A stretch of 23,458 bases of DNA from Saccoglossus kowalevskii. Taxonomy: Eukaryota; Hemichordata; Enteropneusta; Harrimaniidae. Position 1 is the first letter of the stretch; every line of letters starts with the position of its first letter. Below are positions 1 to 8,037 of this stretch, piece by piece. Both the position numbers and the translations under genes were made by a program. Location of the stretch: the NCBI RefSeq assembly GCF_000003605.2, contig NW_003153746.1:114284-137741 (forward strand). The letters are read 5' to 3'. The notes under the pieces were generated by a model that worked only from the letters and a program-made list of their open reading frames with translations, made no database searches and was not told the DNA's origin.

Positions 1-26
1 TGACTAGCGGCCATTTTGTTTTAATG
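1..26. repeat. Right half of an ATGGC/GCCAT dyad, cut by the window edge
   Basis: The first 18 bases match 5212-5229 with one difference (TGACTAGCGGCCATTTTG against TGACTAGTGGCCATTTTG), and similarity continues for a few AT-rich bases. At 5204-5228 the same sequence forms a complete dyad with AAAATGGC as its left arm, so here the left arm presumably lies just outside the window. The function is unknown; GCCATTTT resembles the reverse complement of a YY1 core. Confidence 0.45.
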
Positions 27-438
27 ATTGGGCTTCTAGAGCCATATCTCTTAAATGCTTTGAGTGATTATATTCAAATTTTATATATTCATTATACATC
101 ATGTTATATATATACATGTATTCAAAATGGCTGATTTTGAATGCTGTTCCAGAGCAATATCTCTCAATATGGACAAGTACTTGTTTGACGATCAGATACA
201 AATGTCAATCATTTTAGTGTTAAAAAAATCATATTCCTAACATGGTTATATTCCAGCTATATTACTATAAACAAAACTATATGCATGTATCTTAAATTTA
301 ATGACTGGGACTGTGCCATGCATGGCTTGTTGCACAATAGAAAAAAGAACCAAGTCCATGTGCAGAAAAAGAAGTGTGGAACAGAAATATGGTTAGATTA
401 TGAATATATAGGGTTATTATCTTATTTGAATTTTATAT
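27..438. other. AT-rich non-coding DNA, nothing recognised
   Basis: The stretch has only short open frames, without domain motifs or convincing splice-bounded segments. It holds a small TA-rich run near 100-118 and another AAAATGGC word at 124-131, with no partner arm close by. Confidence 0.6.
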
Positions 439-454
439 AATTTCAAAATTCTTT
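439..454. repeat. Target-site duplication of the LINE insertion, poly(A) side
   Basis: AATTTCAAAATTCTTT occurs here and again, identically, at 773-788, bracketing the LINE fragment. The last three T bases overlap the poly(T) tract that begins at 452, so the certain duplication is 13 bp. This is the signature of target-primed reverse transcription. Confidence 0.8.
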
Positions 455-477
455 TTTTTTTTTTATATTTATAAGTT

Positions 478-483
478 TTTATT
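478..483 (-). promoter_or_regulatory. Polyadenylation signal AATAAA of the LINE copy
   Basis: Plus-strand TTTATT reads AATAAA on the minus strand and lies about 14 bases before the A tail begins, the usual distance for cleavage and polyadenylation. Confidence 0.7.
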
Positions 484-577
484 GGTAATCATTCATAATA
501 CATACAGTAAGCAGAATACACTGCGTACATATACAGACTAATATACAAGTGCATTCAAGACAACAATTTGGTGGATT

Positions 578-772
578 TCAATCCACTTTATTATTACAGT
601 GTGTTTCAATTTTGTCTTTGTTCAAAGCAATGTTGTATTCAAGATGATAGTTATACTTGACTTGGTTTAGAAAAATTGGAAAGTGGGGTTTTAGGTTTCT
701 CATTTTCATAAGATAAATGTGTCTTTTAGCCAGAAGCAGTAAGTGGTTGTGCAACCTAGACAAAGTCACTTC
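578..772 (-). pseudogene. C-terminal relic of a LINE reverse-transcriptase ORF
   Basis: About 64 codons of minus-strand frame remain, ending at a stop at 578-580. The open frame runs on to 841, but bases above 772 belong to the target site, so those codons are fortuitous. The peptide carries NHLLLLAKRHIYLMKM and, further on, P-F-x-F-L and an E-x-N-I-A-L segment. From memory this resembles the region after the RT core in animal LINE ORF2 proteins, where a hydrophobic K-R/Y-x-I-Y segment precedes a final charged stretch. No catalytic residues survive because the 5' part was never copied. The family resemblance is by eye; the retro-insertion boundaries are much firmer than the protein call. Confidence 0.6.
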
Positions 773-788
773 AATTTCAAAATTCTTT
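773..788. repeat. Target-site duplication of the LINE insertion, 5' side
   Basis: This is an identical 16-bp partner of 439-454 and fixes the 5' truncation point of the LINE at about base 772. Confidence 0.8.
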
Positions 789-2400
789 ATCCGCAGGATG
801 ACATGTATATATGATGTGGATGTTATTTTGATATACGGCATGTCTTCATCATCATTGATGACTATGATTTGATTTCATCTAGATAGCACCGTTATGGTTT
901 CTAGCTTCTTTTTCCAGTTCATTGGACCATGCCAGAAATTGGCTATTTACGAGAGAGCGACTCAGTGGAGAGAACGATAATGATCTGATCAGGTTTATCA
1001 TTGCCTATTGTCAAATAATTGTCTACAACTCCCATCTTCCATCGTTAAATCAACAGTCTAGTCAGGCGGAATACTCTTTTCATGTTATTTTTCTGTCTGG
1101 TGTGTGTGTGTGTGCATGCATGAAAGTCAAGCTATTTGGTAGTAAAGAGATTGGATGTAATTGGTTTCTACAGACATTGATTTATTGAGCTGGAGACAAA
1201 ATGCACCCATTGGTTTGTGGTAACCTGACATCGGTTGCATGATTTTTTTTCTGGGATTAAGTTTTTCATATCCAAGCCTTAGATTAGAATGTCTATGGTG
1301 TAGATCTATCAGTGCTTGCACTGAACTCATCACAAAATACACATTAATCTAATATTAAATACTGCTAATTCTGAGTTCTGCTCATACATTGTATGTGGTG
1401 GTCAATTCATTAAAACGATAAACCGGTAATTTGGTAATAGTTTTACAAAAAAGTAGTTTTATAGCCATTACACATGTCAATCGTCACCTGATGTCCCAAG
1501 AATGATTTTTGGTGGAAGTTTGTGCATATTAATTATTCTAATTAGCATATATTGACATTGAGGGATTTTCATTCTATATCGCTTACCGTTTGATGTTTCA
1601 TATAATCATCAGCAGTAGTCACTATACTCATATTCCGACCGACATTTGATTATAAACTGTAACACTAACAGTATGTCTCTACACACGTACGTGCTGTAAA
1701 CACACAAAGCATGGGGTTTACTGAATTTGCATGAAAGCAACATAATTGTGTGTTTTTTCAAATCTCTATTTAGTGGCTTCCCCACTATGCATATTTTTAA
1801 CGCAGCATGCCGTGAGTATGCACAGGGTTCTTGCATAGAAAAGGAGAACTGTAATTTAAGGAACATATTTGCATATTTGGTTTTGATCCATTGGGCCAAG
1901 TATAACTAGTTGTATGTGAGCAATTGTTATTATAAAGTCAGAACGTTTCTGTCTGCTACGTTTGTTAAATCGGTGATAAGAAGAATGTTGGACTATGTGT
2001 AATCTGTTCAGTTAATGCAGCCATTATTCTCCACAGCAGGATATTTTAGTGCTCATTTTTTCTTTGTAATACGTTAAAAAAACACTGTTGAAATTGCTTT
2101 TAGCAACAATTCGAAGGCATAGTTATAGGTCTAGGAACACCAGGAGTCCAAGATAGTTCATTTTAAATTTCCACATCTCTTCAAAATTACGTTACAGGTG
2201 TATTTGATTCCTGGAATGGAATTGAATGCGTCTCTTTGCAAATGAAAGGTGCGGAGTTACCGCCAAGGTTACAGGAAAGTACAAAATGTATAGATTGACT
2301 TACATCATGGTTTCTGTTTCTGACTTAAAAGCCGAAATAATTGGATTAGAGTGTAGATTTAATGTGTGACCACCTACACTGTTCGTTGGATACCCTACAG
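789..2400. other. Mixed non-coding DNA with weak exon-like segments
   Basis: There is no gene I can name here. Three short segments have acceptor-like and donor-like borders and stay open in one frame: 918-992 (polypyrimidine then CAG before it, GT after), 1774-1850 (T-rich tract and TTTAG before it, GTAATT after) and 2198-2267 (TTACAG before it, GTTACA after). The second encodes ACREYAQGSCIEKENC, with Cys spacing of 7 and 5. A small (GT)7 run lies at 1100-1114. On the minus strand 1609-1899 is open for about 96 codons without any recognised motif. Each item is weak alone. Confidence 0.4.
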
Positions 2401-2710
2401 CTGTCAGAGACAGACTCAGGTATTACTTCAGCTGAGGGATTATTCCACTTTAAAGAATCATTACAGAGACATTGCATCGTACATCCCACTAGGGGGTGTA
2501 CGTGGGCAGAAGAGATTTTCCGTAATCGATACGGAGGTCACCTGTTTTGGAGAGAATTATCTTTTAGCTACATACAATTTTCCAGGCACTTTGTGTCTGT
2601 ATTCCAGAGTGTTTCCCCAGAGTACTCTTTTCATCGGCGAAAGCTCCATATATAATGCATCAATGGGTGAACATATGCATAACTACATGTATATAACTAC
2701 AGTGGAATAA
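2401..2710 (+). CDS. Candidate exon or exon relic, unidentified product
   Basis: The frame is open from 2366 to a TAA at 2708-2710. I place the likely exon start at 2401, after a TACCCTACAG acceptor-like site; a second acceptor-like site (ACTTCAG) is at about 2435. The base composition is less AT-rich than the surroundings, with several CpGs. The peptide has alternating hydrophobic stretches, including IASYIPLGGVRG, then VTCFGENYLLATY and GTLCLYSRVF. The last two resemble by eye the strand-turn-strand pattern of a beta-propeller blade, but I cannot assign a family. The tail (HMHNYMY) looks non-coding, so a donor upstream, such as GTGAAC near 2667, is possible. A second frame (2362-2655) is open over much of the same DNA, which weakens the call. 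Confidence 0.25.
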
Positions 2711-3088
2711 GAATAGTTTCGCAATCCTTGATTTGCAACTTTTTTCATTTTTTTATTTAAAACAGATGTGTGTTCAAATTTTATTTATTAAACAAACAAT
2801 ATATATTCTACACCTGACGTTTACTAGCTCAACGCATTTTTTTTTTGTGACCTGAAAAATCTGCATAAATAGAACTTTATTAATTGTTAAAATCGGTTTC
2901 TAACAATTACTCAACATGTATCGATGACAATACACATGTATTTGCCTTATTGGGAGTACATCTCATCACATGTAAACCAAGTATTGTATTTATTGATTAT
3001 TAAATCACTAAAATATGACTTATTTTGACTGTAAATACACATGTGTCATTTATGTAAGTATATGCACTACTACATGTGATTAAGCAAA
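2711..3088. other. AT-rich non-coding DNA, nothing recognised
   Basis: The stretch is very AT-rich, with T runs (2740-2760, 2838-2846) and several ACATGTA words, and stops are dense in all frames. I see no repeat boundaries before the MITE that begins at 3091. Confidence 0.6.
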
Positions 3089-3090
3089 TA

Positions 3091-3298
3091 CTGAAGAATA
3101 CTTTATTTTCGCTTGGAATTTATTTTCATTATTCTCGCTGAAGGGATGATTCCATAAAAATAAAATCCAGCGAATATACTTTTTTTCCTATATTTCACAT
3201 TAAACTCATCAAAAATCAGTGAAAAGAAATTCCATACAAAACGCCCAAAAAGCTTTTTCAGCGAAAATTAATTGCAGCGAAAATAAAGTATTCCACAG
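3091..3298. mobile_element. MITE with 23-bp terminal inverted repeats and TA target site
   Basis: The left end CTGAAGAATACTTTATTTTC and following GCT match the reverse complement of the right end (3276-3298, AGCGAAAATAAAGTATTCCA then CAG) at 21 of 23 positions. TA lies immediately outside both ends (3089-3090 and 3299-3300). The element is 208 bp long and has no coding capacity, and GCGAAAAT-like words recur internally on both strands. TA duplication plus short terminal inverted repeats fits a Tc1/mariner-type non-autonomous element; that superfamily assignment is inference. Similar TTTATTTTCGC repeats are, from memory, common in bivalve genomes. Confidence 0.75.
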
Positions 3299-3308
3299 TA
3301 TGCGATAA

Positions 3309-3503
3309 CTTGTTTTCATAACAAATTCACGAAGTAGTCGCGTTTAAAGTCTGCACTTTCCTTCAGAAGATTGGGAAAAACATAGTCAGTAAAAACTGAA
3401 AATTTACTCAAATTTTGTCTGTTGGCTCCAAAATTCGGGATCATTTCCAGAAATATTGAAGAATATAAGTGAAAAGTGCAGAGAAAGTCTAAAGGTGAAT
3501 AGG
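3309..3503. mobile_element. Degenerate copy 1 of the CCTTTTCACCACCA MITE family
   Basis: This segment aligns along its length, in the same orientation, with 21453-21674. Shared blocks include GTCTGCACTTTCCTTCAGAA, GTAAAAACTGAAAATT, GGCTCCAAAATT and AGAAATATTGAAGAATATAA. The ends are decayed: the left reads ATAA then CTTGTTTTCAT, the right AAAGGTGAATAGG then TTAG. Boundaries are uncertain by several bases. The copy sits only about 10 bp downstream of the preceding MITE. Confidence 0.7.
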
Positions 3504-4640
3504 TTAGGATAAATCAATGAATAAATTCCATTCCATTGTTTGATTAACAGAAGACACACCTCTGTCTGTCATTCATTCAAGTATAGGTGTTACTAATAGT
3601 AAAAGCAATTATGATAATTATGGTAATTATTGTTTATTGTAATGCCTGGTATGTAGCGTCTGAATATTTCCTGCTTAGTAATTGAATTTTTTTCCAATCT
3701 GATCGTCCAACTAATAGATGGATTACAGTATATATTATATGAAAATGTTCAATCCCTTGTAGCATTCGTAAATTAATAAATAGTCATACAGCTCAAATAT
3801 GGAGTCAGTTTTGTTATTTGAATGCTTCCTAATCTAGATTCATCACCTCTAATGGAAATCAGTATCTGTATTTTGTCATCAAAGCTTTATTTTTCAGAAA
3901 TCTTTTAATCCCTTAATCACCAATATTTTATGTCTGTAGTTTAAATTTAAGCTAATCTTAATTCTGCTGTTCACTGAGATGAAGCTGCTGATTTTCAGAC
4001 ATTTTTTCCTTTAAAATGATCTTACCCTGTTTCGGAATGCAAGAAGAATTGTACCACAGTCCATGTGTTCAGGTTCAAGTTATAGCGCCCTCTATTGTTC
4101 TATATCGGCCAGCAGTTTCAATTTAAGTTTGAACTATCGTAATGCATTGAGTGTTTAATATTTTGAAAATTCTCACCATAATTTGTGATAATATACAAAA
4201 TTTATTGGACATGATGAAAAATTGAAAACAAAAAATCATTTCAGATAAGTCAATCTGAGCACAGAAAAGAATCACTCTGAGCGTCATTCTGACCTTTCTC
4301 AAGACCTTGAGTTGAAAAGGTCTATAATTTCTTGAGATATTGATTTGTACTGAAATACCTGACTCAAAAAAGAATTGATTTTTAAAATGAACTACTATCC
4401 AATTTTGAATTGGTTATTGGCTGAAGATCTCGTATAAATCTCTCAGCTATCACTCACATAGGCATACCTACAAAGGTCAAACATACAGGTTATTTCTGGT
4501 GTACATATTTACTACCGATTGGATTTCCTCTATTATTATTCTTCAAAAATGTAATTGTCATTTTAGTTAAAAAAAAGTGTTTAATATAATACATATTGTG
4601 GTGTGAATTTAAAAATTATTGCTCTACAAGGACAACATTA
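3504..4640. other. Non-coding DNA, nothing recognised
   Basis: The stretch is AT-rich with no open frame of interest on either strand. A short AGCGCCCTCTA word at about 4084, echoed as GGCGCCCTCTA near 10405, may be a fragment of a dispersed repeat, but no boundaries can be seen. Confidence 0.55.
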
Positions 4641-4650
4641 CCCCCCCCCC
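4641..4650. repeat. Homopolymer C10
   Basis: Ten C bases are followed by TCCTCC, a local pyrimidine tract. It is a length-variable simple repeat. Confidence 0.9.
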
Positions 4651-5064
4651 TCCTCCTATGAGTCCAAGTGCCAGGATGTGTGACCTTTTATGTGACCTTT
4701 TATGGGTTGTTTCATATAGCCCATTATATAGCATAAAATCCTTATCATTACATGTATGTTTCTCGTCTTCGTCATATTCACTTGAGATCCTTTTTGTATA
4801 TAAAACTTGTTTTATTTGTTATCCTGTTGTTATGGAAACTGCTGTCAAATTGACAATTTGTTTGTGTGAATATTGAGAAATACTGTTATAATCATCGGTA
4901 TATCAAATCCTTCCTTCTAACATTTTGGTTTATTTTTACTCGTTGAATTGAAATCTGCATGTCCATGCATTCGTATCTGCGTCTTAGACATGTCTGGACC
5001 AATCACTTTCTTCACGCACACACCTTGGAAGACATTTTCTGTTCATTTCACAATCTGACTCCAG

Positions 5065-5080
5065 ATGGCCGAGTGGCCAT
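5065..5080. repeat. Perfect dyad ATGGCC-GAGT-GGCCAT
   Basis: Six-base arms are separated by GAGT and followed by a T run (GGCCATTTTT). It belongs to the same sequence style as 5204-5228 and 16183-16206. It could form a short hairpin or bind a dimeric factor; the function is unknown. Confidence 0.6.
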
Positions 5081-5203
5081 TTTTGTGCTTAAAAGTCATC
5101 AAGATCAATCATTGTCGTGTGTCGATTGGGTTTGTTCTTTTGATACATACATTAGACATTATGGAACCTTGATGCATATCATTTTAATTTCAAGATTAAA
5201 TAT

Positions 5204-5228
5204 AAAATGGCTGACTAGTGGCCATTTT
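5204..5228. repeat. Dyad AAAATGGC / GCCATTTT with ACTAGT in the spacer
   Basis: Eight-base perfect arms flank the 9-base spacer TGACTAGTG. The right half is nearly identical to the first 18 bases of the window. The arms contain the ATGGC core shared with YY1-type sites, but binding is only a guess. Confidence 0.65.
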
Positions 5229-5860
5229 GATTTAATAAATGTTTAAATGATTTTTAATCAAATTTCCAGTTGGCGATAGGTCTTGATAACAAATATGGGA
5301 AAAGATATACATGTTTTTTTTCTCCCACAAATAGAATCAAATATTTATCTGATAACTATGAGCCTTATAAATGATAGTATTATTTCAATATTAATTAGAC
5401 TTCATTATTAGTACTTGACTTTGAAAATGGAATCTTTGAAAATAGTGTTCAGTTATCTCCAAACCCCCACTCTTCAGGCGTAAAGGCTTAAAATCGGGTT
5501 GGGATACATTCTAATCTCCATGGCAACAAGTGAGCTATTTTGTCACAATCACAGTAAATCCAAAAGAAGCAATCATATCTAAACGTGAAATCTGGATTAG
5601 CTGATATTAAGCTGTCATCAAACTGTATTGAAAAAACTATAGAAAAAAAATTTGCAGGAGATTCTAACAAAGCTTCATATTACAGTTGTGACAATAGAAC
5701 TTTCAGATTAAAAACGTTATCCCAAATATTCATAGCCTTCTCTAATTTGTTTCTAGCATCACTAGTGCTTTCTGTTTTGCAACATTACAGGAAACATTTC
5801 TCTTCAAAAGTCTACTGTAACAACAGAAACATCTCACACAGTATGGACATTTTCCGTTTG

Positions 5861-5902
5861 TGTATGTATGTATGTATGTATGTATGTATGTATGTATGTA
5901 TG
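5861..5902. repeat. (TGTA)n microsatellite, about ten units
   Basis: Uninterrupted TGTA/TATG repeats run to TATGGATG. The tract is free of stops in the plus frames and gives a spurious Cys-Met-Tyr-Val reading, repeated on the minus strand as Ile-His-Thr-Tyr. Confidence 0.95.
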
Positions 5903-5934
5903 GATGTCTGTTTTGTTTTTTTATTCTTGCGTGC

Positions 5935-5959
5935 ATGTGTGTGTGTGGGGGGGGGGGGG
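5935..5959. repeat. GT run followed by G13
   Basis: CATGTGTGTGTG leads directly into thirteen G bases (5947-5959). A long G tract of this kind is mutable and can take part in G-quadruplex structures; no function is implied. Confidence 0.9.
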
Positions 5960-7873
5960 TATTTCCTAAAATTCTTGTTAAAATAATTATCTGACACTCA
6001 TTGAATATACATTATCACCCTCTGAAGAACTGGTGTATATATTTTTTCATAAAGTATAATTTTGTCTTTAGTTCCATGGTGGAAAACATTTAGTATTATA
6101 TCGGCTTTCCTAAAAACATACATTTGAGTGCACGATTAGAGTTTAGGTTTATATACAGCATACAAACCTAACCATTAAATACTTACAATGAATAAATTCA
6201 TAATCAGAATGCCAAGACAGATTACGGTATATTAATTGGCCAAAACTGTTTTTTGGGGGGATTTCCCAATAGATTTGTATATCGCTTGTACATGCACAAT
6301 ATTACCAGTAGTATCCTGTTCAGTTGCCAGCATTTGTACACTGTTGACAGTTGGAGTTTCCATTTTAATAGTGGACATGCCTTCTGCATATTCGACTGTA
6401 CGCTGTCATGACCCTACAAAACATTTGGAAAGTGCACATGTGCAATTAGACAGTCGCTGATTGATAAAAATGTTTGACATTTACTCTTTTTTTTTTTAAC
6501 ACACGGTAGCTAAAGTATCTCTATTTAGACAATGCAGGCCTAGTGCATTTCCGGAACAACCCGGTATCTCCGGATGATGTCTAATATGAGATAGTTTAAC
6601 TCCCCTAGATCTACACGCTGATTTTGCAACTTCATAAATGCATAGCACTGACCTTTGAGTGAATTTAATCACATACATTGCTTGCCGCCAGTGATCAAAC
6701 TAAACTCCTCTATTTCATTTTTTTTCCTCCGCTCTTGGTTCAAACCATAATGATGCGTTGAAGCACTGACAGTAATTGCTACACACGTGCATGTTTTTTT
6801 TCTCCTCTCCCTCCTGGGCTGTAATAAGCTAGACAATCACACAGATATAGAATGACGTGCACAATTCCTTCAAAAATATTTCTGCTTATTATCCTTTGAG
6901 CGTCGTAATTTATTTGATAACAATTTTGGTGGAAGATTTTGCCAGAGAACAGACAAATCACAAAATCATTGTTTCCATGGAAACAAGTTTTCTTCTTGTC
7001 ATTCATTCGACAGAATTTTTCACTAAGTAAAACATTAAGAATTTGTAATGTTTACAAAATGTGTCTTTTTTTATTAGTTTATAATAATGTCCATTCTTAA
7101 ATTGTTAACTACCTTGGTAGTACTAAATAAAAATGTTTATTATCTTAGATTTTTTTTGTACACACTGTGAATCAACTTCAAGTACATTGTATTAAATGTT
7201 CCTGTATCATGTGGTGTAAAATTATGCATTTTCCGGAAACTCAGGGTTTTGGTAACATTTCTGAATTCACTCAGTCACTGAAGCCAACATTATGAAAATA
7301 ATATATCTTGTGAATATCTGCCATTTCAAAATATGTTCAACACGTTCTTCATACTTCAAACTTTTCATGCTTTCCAATCATGTCCATGTATGTGTTCTTT
7401 GACTCGCTAATTAATTTAATACCTTTCTTTTCAGTGTACCAATATAATAAAAAAAATTAATTACTTCAAATTAAAAATTGATTGAGGAGATTATTTTCTG
7501 AGATGGGCATTATTAATTCTATGAAGATAGGACTTTGACGCATTAGATTGGAAAAAACATGATGGTTTAACCAGTTTACTCTGGTTTGGAAATAAAGAAG
7601 CTGTGTATAGTACAAGTAGGATATTTGAAATATATGAATAATTTTGACAAAGTTTAAATTTCATCACGCTGCAAATCGCAAATCTTACAGACCTGTTATG
7701 TAATCCCTGAAACTCAATTGCTGTAACATCTATAACCACCTGTTGAGGTGAGAAATGATGAACAAATATACCTGACTGGCACTCACAAGAGCTCAGTTGA
7801 TGAGCTGCATTTAATCACTGTTTTTCACTGAATCCATAGAAAATATTTGTTTTTTTCGTTTTGATTACGTTAG
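5960..7873. other. Non-coding DNA, nothing firmly recognised
   Basis: Open frames here, such as plus 6236-6460 (74 codons, with a hydrophobic stretch) and minus 7491-7739, lack family motifs. A tiny minus-strand segment at about 7692-7738 is bordered by an acceptor-like CCTCAACAG and a donor-like GTCTGT and would encode VVIDVTAIEFQGLHNR, but it is too short to call. Confidence 0.45.
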
Positions 7874-8037
7874 AAACATCAGGCACTAGTTTTCATTCGT
7901 GGAGTTTAATTACGTGTGACGTTGTGGATGAGACGTCACTCAATGCATTTTCAAAAACCAGCGTGGATATTCCCGTTGAGTTCGCTTTATACTCGTATAC
8001 GCAACCCGGCAACAAAACCTACATCTTGTATATAAAG
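7874..8037 (+). CDS. Candidate internal exon, unidentified product
   Basis: A pyrimidine-rich tract and ACGTTAG precede base 7874, and AAAG then GTGATA follows at 8037, so the segment has acceptable acceptor and donor sites. One frame stays open throughout (leading two bases, then about 54 codons) and would encode an unrecognised peptide including SWSLITCDVVDETSLN and ALYSYTQPGNKTYILY, with a possible N-glycosylation sequon (NKT). The segment is visibly richer in CpG than its flanks. I saw no matching neighbour exon with compatible phase; the patch at 8129-8230 is also less AT-rich, but its open frame has the wrong phase. It may equally be a regulatory island. Confidence 0.2.
7916..7939. promoter_or_regulatory. 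CRE-like dyad GTGACGT / ACGTCAC
   Basis: Perfect seven-base inverted arms at 7916-7922 and 7933-7939 are separated by ten bases. Each contains the TGACGT/ACGTCA core recognised by CREB/ATF bZIP factors. It lies inside the candidate exon, so it may be only coincidental codon content. Confidence 0.25.

Larger units (their letters stand above)
452..772 (-). mobile_element. 5'-truncated LINE (non-LTR retrotransposon) copy with poly(A) tail
   Basis: Read on the minus strand from 772 down, the element has the end of a reverse-transcriptase-type open frame (stop at 578-580), a 3' UTR of roughly 110 bp, an AATAAA signal (plus-strand TTTATT at 478-483) and a 13-base A tail (T run 452-464). Identical flanking 13-16 bp repeats at 439-454 and 773-788 mark a target-site duplication. 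The element is therefore severely 5'-truncated, as is usual for LINE copies, and cannot move itself. The tail, signal and duplication are seen directly. Assignment to a LINE rests on these plus the protein relic. The clade is not determined. Confidence 0.8.
4651..5860. other. Non-coding DNA with two ATGGC dyads
   Basis: The stretch includes plus-strand open frames at 4959-5246 (95 codons) and from 5585, without domain motifs or good splice borders. The frame from 5585 runs into the TATG microsatellite, which inflates its length. The only structured items are the dyads at 5065-5080 and 5204-5228. Confidence 0.5.

Noticed and set aside
773-841. Extension of the LINE frame upstream of 772
   Set aside because: The 16-bp target duplication at 773-788 places this sequence outside the element, so the open codons are accidental.
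5585-5986. Longest plus-strand open frame (133 codons) with a hydrophobic segment
   Set aside because: Its last 40 or so codons are the TGTA, GT and G tracts; the remainder has no family motif, no splice context and background-like AT-rich composition.
6236-6460. Plus open frame of 74 codons with a membrane-like stretch
   Set aside because: No recognised motif, no good acceptor or donor, and a length within the range expected by chance over 23 kb.
7692-7738. Minus-strand micro-exon reading VVIDVTAIEFQGLHNR
   Set aside because: The borders look like splice sites, but a segment this short is expected by chance and no neighbouring exon was found.
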